A stretch of 41,321 nt of DNA, from contig NZ_JWHR01000057.1 of the NCBI RefSeq assembly GCF_000808015.1, forward strand, positions 1 through 41,321, given 5' to 3'. The stretch is from Terrisporobacter othiniensis (lineage in GTDB: Bacteria > Bacillota > Clostridia > Peptostreptococcales > Peptostreptococcaceae). The notes below the pieces were generated by a model. That model searched no databases. It was given only the letters and a program-made list of their open reading frames with translations, and was not told where the DNA came from. Shown here in pieces: positions 26,644 through 34,136 of this stretch. A program made the translations under genes and the position numbers. Every line of letters starts with the position of its first letter. Position 1 is the first letter of the stretch.

Positions 26644-27612
26644 ATGAGGAACAAAAGAAAGAGTACAGACTTAGTTTCACCTATTGGAACGTACTGTACA
26701 GCAGTAGATTTAAAAAATCCAAATGAAGAATATGTTGAAACAAAGCTATCACCATTTGCATCTTATAAGGGGGACAATCATAAGATTAATAGGCCAAAAA
26801 GAACTACATCAAAGTCAGAAGTAGATTTCTTATTGGAAAAAGGTCACATTGGTGAAGTTGAAAAAATTATATTATTTGCTATTAATAATTTGGTTTTTGC
26901 AACGTCTTTACAAATCACTACATATTTAAACAAACATGGGGCAAATATAGAATCAAAATCTGTTGCAAGAAAATTAACAAGATTAAAGGAAAAAAGCTTT
27001 ATAAAACAAATCGAGTTTGTATCAGAAAATAGTACAAGTTCGTATAAAGCGTATTACCTAGGCTATCATGGAATAGGACTTTTAAGAGCGTTAGATAAGA
27101 AAACATATTCACAAGGGTATGTAAGTGAAATTAAAACTGCTAAAATTAAGTGTTTATTAGCATCCAATCAGTTGTTGACACAAGTAATGGGGCCAGATAC
27201 ACAGTTTAAAGTATCTAAAATAATACTAAATGAAAATATAAGAAATTGCATAGTAAGGCCACAATCAATCTTAACTAGTAATGGAAAAACATATTTAGTT
27301 GAAGTAATTAGAAAAACGGATAATTGGAGAGAAGAATTTCTTAATAAGCTACATAGGTATGAAAATGTAATTGAGAATTATGATAACTTAAATATTAAGT
27401 TTGATGAAAAGCCAGAGTTATTAGTACAAGGGGAGTCTTATGATCATATGATAGAAATTATGAATATGATTAAAGATCGACAAGAGGAAGTAAAGATAGA
27501 TATAATCTATACTTACGATAGAATATTACTATACAATTTAGAAGATGCATTTTTTGCATTGGAAGAAAAGCAAGGTAAAAAGAAATTATTTTCATTCTTA
27601 TTTAAATGCTAA
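26644..27612 (+). CDS. winged-helix protein resembling replication-relaxation proteins
   Basis: A 322-residue protein. An N-terminal ~60 polar residues precede a winged-helix domain (about residues 65-145; VEKIILFAINNLVFATSLQITTYL and SVARKLTRLKEKSFIKQI). The C-terminal half has a pattern like the PD-(D/E)XK-type fold seen in replication-relaxation family proteins of plasmids and integrative elements: VRPQSILTSNGKTYLVEVIRKTDNWREEFLNKLHRY. The usual acidic residue after RP is Gln here, so nuclease activity is doubtful. No replication or conjugation genes surround it, suggesting a domesticated or stranded element gene. The ribosome site is a run of seven G (26631-26637) followed by AG. The assignment is by pattern only. 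Confidence 0.55.
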   Translation: MRNKRKSTDLVSPIGTYCTAVDLKNPNEEYVETKLSPFASYKGDNHKINRPKRTTSKSEVDFLLEKGHIGEVEKIILFAINNLVFATSLQITTYLNKHGANIESKSVARKLTRLKEKSFIKQIEFVSENSTSSYKAYYLGYHGIGLLRALDKKTYSQGYVSEIKTAKIKCLLASNQLLTQVMGPDTQFKVSKIILNENIRNCIVRPQSILTSNGKTYLVEVIRKTDNWREEFLNKLHRYENVIENYDNLNIKFDEKPELLVQGESYDHMIEIMNMIKDRQEEVKIDIIYTYDRILLYNLEDAFFALEEKQGKKKLFSFLFKC

Positions 27613-27613
27613 A

Positions 27614-27658
27614 AAAATACCGCTATGGATAAGGGATTTATTCATAGTGGTATTTTTT
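27614..27658. terminator. bidirectional terminator between convergent genes
   Basis: A 14-bp stem, AAAATACCGCTATG (27614-27627) with CATAGTGGTATTTT (27643-27656), with A-rich left and T-rich right flanks. It serves the winged-helix gene and the convergent lysR gene. Confidence 0.88.
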
Positions 27659-28556
27659 ATTGCAAAGATTTCTTACTATTAAAGTATCTACATGTTTCAA
27701 AAAAATCATGATATAAAGAAGCAAATCTACTATTCTTTAGCCAAACAAAATTGAACTCTCTTTTTATAGGTAGGCCTTTTATATTTATAATAGAAATCTG
27801 ATTTGAATTTACAGAAGACTGAGCAGCTCTTTTATACATGAAAGATATACCGCAATTACTTGAAACAATGGATAAAATTGCAGGTAAGCTTCCTATTTCA
27901 CAAACAGATTTAAAGCTATTGATACAAAGATTTTGTTCATACAGTAATTGTTCAAAAACATCTCGTGTTCCAGAACCTTTTTCTCTTAAGATTAAAGTTT
28001 CATTAAATAAATCATCTAAAGAATGTAATCCTTTTGAATATTTGGATTGAGGGTGACAAATACCAATGAAATCTTCCATAGAAAATAACTCATAGCTATA
28101 TTCTGATTTATTAAAGTTGCCTTCGATAATAGCAAAGTCTATTTTACCTTCATTTAATAATTTTAGTAAAGCCGATGTATTATCAACAATCATAGACAAA
28201 GAAGTATGTTGGTTTTCTTTTAAAATATACTCGATAATGTCAGGCATAACATATTGACCGATAGTTAAAGTAGAGCCAAATTTGAAATAGGGATTTTGTG
28301 TATTATTAGATAATTGTTGAGTTATTTTTTCACAATCATTTACTAATGTAAGAGCAAAAGATTGAAGTTTCTTTCCAGCAGGCGTTAGTATAAGACTTTT
28401 ACCTTCGTATTTAAATAGATTTACTCCATAATGTTTTTCTAAATATTTAATCTGTTGACTTACTGCAGGCTGAGTTATAAATAATTTTTTTGCAGTTTTA
28501 GTATAACTTTTAAGTTCACAAAGAGTGAGAAAAGTATTTAAACGGTGATCTATCAT
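27657..28556 (-). CDS. LysR-family transcriptional regulator
   Basis: A 299-residue LysR-type regulator with an N-terminal winged helix-turn-helix (LNTFLTLCELKSYTKTAKKLFITQPAVSQQIKYLEK) and a C-terminal effector-binding domain similar to CysB/CysL-type periplasmic-binding folds. The start is set at 28556 (MIDHRLNTF), which puts the HTH at the usual distance. An in-frame ATG at 28571 adds five residues; neither start has a well-spaced ribosome site. No metabolic gene sits divergently, where a LysR target usually lies. The closest upstream transcription unit is the candidate small RNA at about 28742-28871, so the target is unknown. Confidence 0.9.
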   Translation of the reverse strand: MIDHRLNTFLTLCELKSYTKTAKKLFITQPAVSQQIKYLEKHYGVNLFKYEGKSLILTPAGKKLQSFALTLVNDCEKITQQLSNNTQNPYFKFGSTLTIGQYVMPDIIEYILKENQHTSLSMIVDNTSALLKLLNEGKIDFAIIEGNFNKSEYSYELFSMEDFIGICHPQSKYSKGLHSLDDLFNETLILREKGSGTRDVFEQLLYEQNLCINSFKSVCEIGSLPAILSIVSSNCGISFMYKRAAQSSVNSNQISIINIKGLPIKREFNFVWLKNSRFASLYHDFFETCRYFNSKKSLQ

Positions 28557-28741
28557 AATAAAATAGCACATCCTAACTATAAGTTAAATTTATTTATAAT
28601 GAAGTATATATAATTAAATATTATAGTAATAAAGGGGAGTTTTCAATAGCATAAGAAAAAATAGAATAAAAAATTATAGATAATTAAAATTCTATTTTCA
28701 TTCATAAAAAATTTACATTAAATTCACATTGATAATGTATT

Positions 28742-28871
28742 ATTAAAGCATAGAAAGACTAGCTTAATAATTTACTTAAATACCCGTATAATGATAGATT
28801 CCCTCACACTCTTTTATCTATCATTATGAACCTTAAAGCCCTGTACCCTCGTAGCAGGGCTTTATTTTTTT
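28742..28871 (+). ncRNA. candidate small RNA with two CCCTC-loop hairpins
   Basis: An intergenic plus-strand unit with no ORF ends in a strong intrinsic terminator. Hairpin 1 is a perfect 12-bp stem (28788-28799 with 28816-28827) with a 16-nt loop, TCCCTCACACTCTTTT. Hairpin 2 (28835-28863) is AAAGCCCTGTAC/GTAGCAGGGCTTT with one bulge and a CCTC tetraloop, followed by TATTTTTTTAT. CCCTC occurs in or at the edge of both loops (28801-28805, 28846-28850), as in C-rich-loop sRNAs of Gram-positives that target Shine-Dalgarno sequences. The 5' end is uncertain: possible promoter elements are TTTACA at 28712 with an AT-rich -10 about 28733-28743, or TATAAT at 28787-28792, which would remove the left arm of hairpin 1. 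Confidence 0.55.
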
Positions 28872-29295
28872 ATAGGAATTTATATTTTGGTTTTTCTTCT
28901 TTATAAATTATATATCTTAATAAATCATCAACATATATGGCAAGTAGAGATAAAAAGAACCAAGCAATAGAACTATTTAGTGATATTTGACCTAAAAAAT
29001 TAAATCTTAGCCCAGAATAATCCCATACATTTAATAATAGTATTCTATTTATTATAATTCCTGAAATTAATTCTACAATATCAACAAGAAGTACTGAAAT
29101 TAGCATTTGAAGTAATAAAGGTATATCTTTGTTTGAAAATTCATTTATAGATCCAATAAGTATAAAGCAAAGACCGCCTACTATTACCATTGAAACATGA
29201 GAATACCCTCTATAAGCGATTTCGATAAAATAATAAGTTATACCTCCTATGAGAAATAAGGTGAAATATTTAAGTGAAGTATTTAAAATTTTCAT
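28870..29295 (-). CDS. small multi-pass membrane protein, putative ABC-transporter permease type (CmpB-like)
   Basis: A 141-residue integral membrane protein with four predicted helices. The sequence pattern ITYYFIEIAYRGYSHVSMVIVGGLCFILIGSINE ... WDYSGLRFNFLGQISL matches a family annotated as putative ABC-transporter type IV (PF06541); its function is not established. AAGGAGT is the minus-strand ribosome site. The stop lies next to the terminator of the candidate sRNA transcribed towards it. Confidence 0.75.
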   Translation of the reverse strand: MKILNTSLKYFTLFLIGGITYYFIEIAYRGYSHVSMVIVGGLCFILIGSINEFSNKDIPLLLQMLISVLLVDIVELISGIIINRILLLNVWDYSGLRFNFLGQISLNSSIAWFFLSLLAIYVDDLLRYIIYKEEKPKYKFL

Positions 29296-29446
29296 AGATT
29301 TTACTCCTTATAATTTCTTAATATTAGTAATTATTTTTTCTATCCAATTGATTAACATACATGGCAAAAAAAGTAACAAATTTTGTTTAGATAAAAATAA
29401 TTGTGGGTAAATATATATTACAAAAGACAATCAGGAGGAAATTAGA

Positions 29447-29617
29447 ATGTCAGATAGAATAGTATGCGATTGCATGGGAACTTCATTAGAAGATATAAAA
29501 AATGCTGTAGCTAACGGAGCTAAAACAGTAGAAGATATAAAAGAAACTACTGAAGCAGGAACAATCTGTTGTGGATGTGACTGCGAAATTGAAGAAGCAC
29601 TTAATGAAGTATTATAA
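29447..29617 (+). CDS. BFD-like [2Fe-2S]-binding protein, 56 residues
   Basis: Small stand-alone iron-sulfur protein. Its cysteines follow exactly the bacterioferritin-associated ferredoxin pattern C-x-C-x31-C-x2-C: C7, C9, C41 and C44 (VCDCMG near the start and CCGCDC near the end). Two extra cysteines, C42 and C46, lie beside the second pair. Between them is the expected helical segment (TSLEDIKNAVANGAKTVEDIKE). A strong ribosome site (AGGAGG) and its own terminator show that it is a real gene. It is not fused to, or next to, a ferritin or nitrite reductase in this window, so electron transfer or Fe-S sensing are open options. Confidence 0.85.
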   Translation: MSDRIVCDCMGTSLEDIKNAVANGAKTVEDIKETTEAGTICCGCDCEIEEALNEVL

Positions 29618-29627
29618 TAATGAATAA

Positions 29628-29664
29628 AAAAATAAAGGGACTACAATGTCCCTTTATTTTTTTT
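29628..29664 (+). terminator. intrinsic terminator after BFD-like gene
   Basis: AATAAAGGGAC / GTCCCTTTATT stem (29631-29641 with 29648-29658), TACAAT loop, then T8. Confidence 0.92.
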
Positions 29665-29684
29665 AAGTAAATTAAAAAATATAA

Positions 29685-29715
29685 TTGACATTAACGTTAC
29701 GTAAAACCTTATACT
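29685..29715 (+). promoter_or_regulatory. MerR-type promoter with 19-bp spacer
   Basis: TTGACA (29685-29690) and TATACT (29710-29715) are separated by 19 bp, the over-long spacing that MerR-family activators correct by DNA distortion. The spacer holds the dyad-like TTAACGTTACGTAA (29691-29704), similar to known MerR-family operators. It precedes the merR gene at 29763, so autoregulation is likely. Confidence 0.82.
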
Positions 29716-29762
29716 TTAGTTAAACATTAAGATATTAATAAGTTAAATAGAAGGTGATATGA

Positions 29763-30518
29763 ATGGAATACTCTATTAATGAATTAAGTAAAATTGCTAA
29801 AATTAGTACAAGAACTTTAAGATACTATCATGAGGTAGACCTATTGAAGCCTAAAAGAATTAATTCTTCTGGATATAGGATATATGGTGAAAATGAAGTT
29901 GATAAGTTGCAACAAATTCTTTTTTATAAAGAGATGGGTTTTAAATTGGATGATATAAAAAATATAATCAATTCTCCATCTTTTGATATAATGTTGGCTT
30001 TAGACAGTCATAAGAAAGAGCTTCTTAAAAAAAGAAATGAAATAAATTTGTTAATTGAAAATGTTGAAAAAACTATTAGTTATAAAAAAGGAGAAATCAA
30101 AATGTCAGATAAGGAAAAATTTGAAGGATTTAAAAAAGACTTAGTTAAGCAAAATGAAGAAAAATATGGGAAAGAAATACGTGAAAAATATGGTGATAAA
30201 CAAGTAAATCAATCCAATACAAAAATGTTAGGTTTAAATGAAGAGGAATATAAAGAGTTTGAACAATTGGGGAGAGATATAATTGAAAAACTAAAAGAAG
30301 CAATGGAAGAAAATGATCCATCATGTGAAAAAGCACAAGAAGCGTGTGAACTTCATAAAAAATGGCTAGGATATTCTTGGAATTTTTACACAAAAGAAGC
30401 ACATAGAGGCTTAGGTCAAATGTATGTAGCAGATGAAAGATTTAAAAAATATTATGATGATAGTAAAATAGGTATGTCAGAATTTTTTAAAGATGCGCTA
30501 GATATTTATACAAAATAG
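29763..30518 (+). CDS. MerR-family regulator with TipAS drug-recognition domain
   Basis: A 251-residue TipA-like regulator. The N-terminal MerR DNA-binding domain (about residues 1-70, YSINELSKIAKISTRTLRYYHEVDLLKP) is followed by a dimerising coiled coil (about 75-112). The C-terminal TipAS domain (about 115-251) contains the helical WLGYSWNFYTKEAHRGLGQMYVADERF pattern that in other members binds thiopeptide antibiotics or other amphipathic ligands. An in-frame ATG after AAAAGGAG near 30102 (KMSDKEKFEG) could give a separate TipAS-like short form, as in Streptomyces tipA (inference). The promoter has the 19-bp MerR spacer. No exporter gene adjoins it. Confidence 0.92.
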   Translation: MEYSINELSKIAKISTRTLRYYHEVDLLKPKRINSSGYRIYGENEVDKLQQILFYKEMGFKLDDIKNIINSPSFDIMLALDSHKKELLKKRNEINLLIENVEKTISYKKGEIKMSDKEKFEGFKKDLVKQNEEKYGKEIREKYGDKQVNQSNTKMLGLNEEEYKEFEQLGRDIIEKLKEAMEENDPSCEKAQEACELHKKWLGYSWNFYTKEAHRGLGQMYVADERFKKYYDDSKIGMSEFFKDALDIYTK

Positions 30519-30526
30519 TACCCAAA

Positions 30527-30573
30527 AACCAAAATATTATACTGGTAATTTTAGGTAAATATCTTGGTTTATT
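30527..30573 (+). terminator. possible weak terminator after the MerR gene
   Basis: AAACCAAAATATT pairs imperfectly with AATATCTTGGTTT across ~18 nt, followed by TTTATT. The rest of 30574-30710 is very AT-rich with nothing I can name. Confidence 0.4.
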
Positions 30574-30715
30574 ATGGTAAAAAAAGATATGTATTATAAT
30601 AAAGAAATTTCTTCAATTAAGTATTAAAGCCAACTTTAAAAAATATGCTAAATATTCTAAATATAATAAAAAAATAATATAAATAATTTTTATTAGCAAT
30701 ACAAATTAAAGTTGT

Positions 30716-30744
30716 TTGATATTTTCAAATTATTATTGTATAAT
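30716..30744 (+). promoter_or_regulatory. promoter of threonine ammonia-lyase gene
   Basis: TTGATA (30716-30721), 17 bp, TATAAT (30739-30744), a good sigma-A promoter. A TATTTTCAAATTATT stretch in the spacer (30720-30734) resembles a CodY box but with four mismatches. The ~100-nt leader contains a strong hairpin (30771-30817). Confidence 0.7.
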
Positions 30745-30770
30745 AAATTCGTACCAAACAATGGATTAGG

Positions 30771-30817
30771 AAAATGTTTTTACAAGATAGGAAAATGATT
30801 TTATGTAAAACATTTTT
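30771..30817 (+). promoter_or_regulatory. leader hairpin before threonine ammonia-lyase
   Basis: AAAATGTTTTTACA (30771-30784) and TGTAAAACATTTTT (30804-30817) form a stem of about 13 bp with one bulge and T residues in the right arm, ending 18 nt before the ribosome site. It could be a terminator/attenuator or a stability element. The features of a T-box leader (specifier stem, AGGGTGGNACCGCG) are not present. Confidence 0.5.
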
Positions 30818-30850
30818 GAAATATATACAATTAGAGAGGGAATGATTAAT

Positions 30851-32068
30851 ATGTTAAAAGTTACTTTAAATGATGTAAAAAAAGCTCAAGAAACTATTAA
30901 AGGTGTAGTTAAAGAAACTCCTGTTTTAGAGAGTAAAACTTTAAGTGAGATGACAGGGGCTAACGTTTTTTATAAGTGTGAAAACTTACAAAAGACAGGT
31001 TCTTTCAAAGTAAGAGGAGCTGTTAATACAATAGCAAATTTAACTGATGAACAAAAAGCAAACGGTGTCATAGCTTCGAGTGCTGGAAACCATGCTCAAG
31101 GTGTTGCATTAGGAGCACAAATGACAGGAATAAAAGCTACAATAGTAATGCCTGCTACTGCGCCTCTTGCAAAGGTTTCTGCAACTAGGGGGTATGGAGC
31201 AGAAGTTGTATTAAACGGGGAAGTTTACGATGATGCTTATGCAAAAGCTGTAGAAATACAAAAAGAAACTGGTGCTACTTTCATACATCCATTCAACAAC
31301 GAATATGTAATGGCTGGACAAGGAACAATTTCTTTAGAAATATTTAAACAATTAAATAATGAAGTAGACACTATACTTTGCCCAATTGGTGGTGGGGGAA
31401 TAATAGCTGGTGTTGCAGTAGCTGCAAAAGCTTTAAACCCAAATGTAAAAGTTGTAGGTGTTCAAACTGCAAATATACCTTCAATGCAAGAATCAGTAAA
31501 AAATGGGAAAGTCACAACTGCTTTTCATGCTGCTACAATAGCTGATGGTATAGCTGTTAAGACTCCAGGAGATGCTACTTTTGAAATAATAAAAGAATTA
31601 GTTGATGAAGTAATAACTGTAACTGAAGAAGAAATAGCGCAAGGAATGTTATTCTTATTAGAACATCAAAAAATAGTTTCTGAAGGTGCTGGAGCAGTTT
31701 CAACAGCAGCTTTATTATCTAAAAAATATCAACCAGCTTCAGGGGAAAAAGTTGTTTGTATAGTTTCTGGTGGTAACGTAGATGTTAACATATTATACAG
31801 AGTTATAGGTGCAGGTTTAGCTAAAGAGGGAAGAAGATATTCATTCTCTACAATAATGACTGACAAACCAGGTGGATTCTTAGAATTAATAAAAATAATA
31901 AGCGAAAATAATGCAAACATACTAAATGCTAATCAAACTAGATTATCTTCTGGTGGAGCTATAGGGAAACAATCAGCAGAGTTCATACTTGAAACATTTG
32001 ACCATGATCATATAGCTAAAATAAGAAGAGAAATAGAAGAAGCTGGATTTGAAGTAACTGAATTATAA
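30851..32068 (+). CDS. ilvA: threonine ammonia-lyase (threonine deaminase)
   Basis: PLP enzyme that deaminates threonine to 2-oxobutanoate and ammonia, as the first step of isoleucine synthesis or as threonine catabolism. The 405-residue protein (from ATG 30851) has the PLP lysine in GSFKVRGA (K53), the phosphate-binding loop CPIGGGGI and a C-terminal ACT-like domain (about 325-405, FSTIMTDKPGGFLELIKIISENNANIL). A single short regulatory domain of this kind fits the short, TdcB/IlvA-like clostridial enzymes. ATG 30851 is 10 nt after GAGAGGG; the ATG at 30842 nearly touches it. It is monocistronic, ended by a terminator at 32101. Catabolic versus biosynthetic role is not decided by sequence. 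Confidence 0.93.
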   Translation: MLKVTLNDVKKAQETIKGVVKETPVLESKTLSEMTGANVFYKCENLQKTGSFKVRGAVNTIANLTDEQKANGVIASSAGNHAQGVALGAQMTGIKATIVMPATAPLAKVSATRGYGAEVVLNGEVYDDAYAKAVEIQKETGATFIHPFNNEYVMAGQGTISLEIFKQLNNEVDTILCPIGGGGIIAGVAVAAKALNPNVKVVGVQTANIPSMQESVKNGKVTTAFHAATIADGIAVKTPGDATFEIIKELVDEVITVTEEEIAQGMLFLLEHQKIVSEGAGAVSTAALLSKKYQPASGEKVVCIVSGGNVDVNILYRVIGAGLAKEGRRYSFSTIMTDKPGGFLELIKIISENNANILNANQTRLSSGGAIGKQSAEFILETFDHDHIAKIRREIEEAGFEVTEL

Positions 32069-32100
32069 AAATATATAGTTATTAGGGAATATAATATATA

Positions 32101-32131
32101 AAAAGACTATCAGTGATGATAGTCTTTTTTT
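32101..32131 (+). terminator. intrinsic terminator after ilvA
   Basis: Perfect 12-bp stem, AAAAGACTATCA (32101-32112) with TGATAGTCTTTT (32117-32128), GTGA loop, then T residues. Confidence 0.92.
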
Positions 32132-32144
32132 AAAGAGTTTTTTA

Positions 32145-32645
32145 TTAAATATTTTTTATTATATTCCAAATGTCATTTGCAGAATCTATTAAATATTTTC
32201 CTTTATAATAATCAAGTTTTATATCATCAAAACTTTCAGCCATTTTTACAGCATTGGGTCTTTCTTGAAAGTTTCCAATGATATTGAAATCTTTATCTAA
32301 AACTACAATTAAAGGATATTTAGCACTTTCTATATTTAGAATAGGTTCTAAATATTTTTTCCCTCTAGCCATAGTAATTACAGACATATCAAAATTAGTA
32401 TTTAAGTCCATAAATTTTTTTAATATAGATCCGTTTAGTTGATAATCTGGACACCATATTTCTCCAGCAACCAAAAATTTTACTTCTTTGTTGAAGTTAA
32501 TAATATTATTTGTTAATTCATCATTTAAAATAATTCTTGATGAGTTTTTGGGGATTCTAGCTCTTTCACTTTTTGTACCTGTTCCGACAGAAGCTTCAAA
32601 AGAGCAACCAACCTCATATAATTCCTTTAATGTCATTTGATTCAT
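32145..32645 (-). CDS. thioredoxin-fold protein with a single active-site cysteine
   Basis: A 166-residue protein of the Thioredoxin_9-like group. The fold is suggested by FLVAGEIWCPDYQ at the expected redox site, cis-Pro context YPLIVVLDKDFNIIG later, and length. Family members usually have WCPDC; here the second cysteine is Tyr (W64-C65-P-D-Y68), confirmed from the codons, so a classical disulfide cycle is impossible with these two positions. C14 is another cysteine. It is the second gene of a minus-strand pair, 15 bp after the CoA-disulfide-reductase-like gene, which suggests a monothiol or bacillithiol/CoA-mixed-disulfide role (inference). AGGAGG is the ribosome site. Confidence 0.8.
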   Translation of the reverse strand: MNQMTLKELYEVGCSFEASVGTGTKSERARIPKNSSRIILNDELTNNIINFNKEVKFLVAGEIWCPDYQLNGSILKKFMDLNTNFDMSVITMARGKKYLEPILNIESAKYPLIVVLDKDFNIIGNFQERPNAVKMAESFDDIKLDYYKGKYLIDSANDIWNIIKNI

Positions 32646-32660
32646 AATTTTCCTCCTGGA

Positions 32661-33992
32661 TTATTTACTTACATTTCCTATAACATTTAAAACATCCCAT
32701 GTAGTAGCAAAAGGAGGTGCATAGCATAAATCTAGCATACCAAGCTGATCTGTTGTCATCTTCGCTGTAATTGCAGTAGCTATTACATTAGCCCTTTGAA
32801 CAGCATCTTTATATCCAGCTATCTGACCACCAAGTATAACTTTTGTTTTAGCATCGTAAATTAATTTAACGAATAACTTTTCGCGTCCTGGATAGTAATG
32901 TGTTTGGTTATAATTTGTAATAAATTTAGCTTTATAATCAAGATTAAGTGACTTAGCCTTTTCCTCTGTGATACCAGTAACAGCAGCTTCCATATCTAAA
33001 ACCTTGATACAGCTAGAAGCTAAAGAACCAGGGAAAGTAGAGTTAATATCACCTAAATTCTCACCTACAATTCGACCTAATTTGTTTGCGCCAGTAGCTA
33101 GAGGAGCATACATATCTTCATTAGTAACTATATTTTTTATAGTTGCACAATCTCCAGCTGAATAAATATTTTCAACAGATGTTCTACCACACTCATCCAC
33201 TATTATAGCACCATTAGGTAGCATTTTTATATCTGTATTTTTTAAGAAAGAAGTATTAGGTTTTACACCTATAGCTATAACTACTAAATCGCAATCTATT
33301 TCACATTTATTAGTAATGATTTTTTCGATTTTACTGTCTCCAATGTATTTTTCGACAGTTTCACCAAGGTGTAAATGAATATTATTTTTTCTTAATTCTT
33401 CTTCTAATAAATCTGTAATTTCTTTATCAAATACTTTACTTAAAATTCTATTGCTTCTTCCAATTAAATGAATATTCTTGTTTAATTTTTTAGCAGCTTC
33501 AATGGTTTCTATGCCTATAAATCCAGCACCAATAATAACTATATTACTATTTTCTTTTTTATTTATTAAATCTTTAAGCTTTATTCCGTCATTCATATCT
33601 TTTAGCGTAGTTAAATTTTCATACGACTTATCTAAAGATGGCATAATACTACTTGCTCCAGTGGCAATCATTAATCTGTCGTAATTATCTGTAAAAATTT
33701 CTTCAGTTACTGAATCTTTTATAGTAAGAGTTTTATTTACTGTATCAACATCAATAACTTCTTTAAGTGTTTTTAAATCAATTCCAGATTCAATAAACTT
33801 TGACTTTTCTCTGGCAATCATCATATTAGAATCATGGAAAAAATCTCCTACATAGTAAGGAAGACCGCAAGCCCCAAAGGATACTATATCTGTTTTTTCA
33901 TATACTACAACTTCATAATCAGGTTTTATTCTTTTTAATTTGGCAGCAGCAGACATTCCTGCAGCTACTCCGCCTATTATAACAACTTTCAT
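32661..33992 (-). CDS. CoA-disulfide reductase/NADH oxidase-family flavoprotein
   Basis: FAD- and NAD(P)H-dependent oxidoreductase with a single-cysteine active site. The 443-residue protein has the FAD motif GGVAAGMSAA (7-16), the active-site SFGACGLPYYVG with Cys42, which matches S. aureus CoA-disulfide reductase Cys43, the NAD(P)-binding GAGFIGIE (about 153-160), the second FAD motif YSAGDCA and a C-terminal dimerisation domain. Relatives include NADH oxidase (Nox) and NADH peroxidase, and the substrate cannot be fixed by sequence. It leads a two-gene minus-strand unit with the thioredoxin-like gene. The region 33993-34136 holds its promoter and that of the divergent lysozyme gene. Confidence 0.88.
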   Translation of the reverse strand: MKVVIIGGVAAGMSAAAKLKRIKPDYEVVVYEKTDIVSFGACGLPYYVGDFFHDSNMMIAREKSKFIESGIDLKTLKEVIDVDTVNKTLTIKDSVTEEIFTDNYDRLMIATGASSIMPSLDKSYENLTTLKDMNDGIKLKDLINKKENSNIVIIGAGFIGIETIEAAKKLNKNIHLIGRSNRILSKVFDKEITDLLEEELRKNNIHLHLGETVEKYIGDSKIEKIITNKCEIDCDLVVIAIGVKPNTSFLKNTDIKMLPNGAIIVDECGRTSVENIYSAGDCATIKNIVTNEDMYAPLATGANKLGRIVGENLGDINSTFPGSLASSCIKVLDMEAAVTGITEEKAKSLNLDYKAKFITNYNQTHYYPGREKLFVKLIYDAKTKVILGGQIAGYKDAVQRANVIATAITAKMTTDQLGMLDLCYAPPFATTWDVLNVIGNVSK

Positions 33993-34136
33993 TTTTATCT
34001 CCTTAGATGTAAATTATTATATTTATTTTATCATTATGATAATACCCTGAAAAGAGAGGAAATAATCTAATCACAATATTTATATAAGAAAAATATAATA
34101 ATCTAGAGAGCAAATATATTATACAGGAGGAAATAT

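Noticed and set aside
26597..26647. 16-residue leader peptide overlapping the start of the winged-helix gene
   Set aside because: It overlaps the start by ATGA but has no ribosome site and contains the downstream gene's ribosome site; chance is likely.
30720..30734. CodY box in the ilvA promoter
   Set aside because: Four mismatches to the 15-bp consensus in AT-rich DNA; not enough to call, only noted with the promoter.
30745..30850. T-box leader before threonine ammonia-lyase
   Set aside because: A strong hairpin exists, but there is no T-box sequence or specifier stem.
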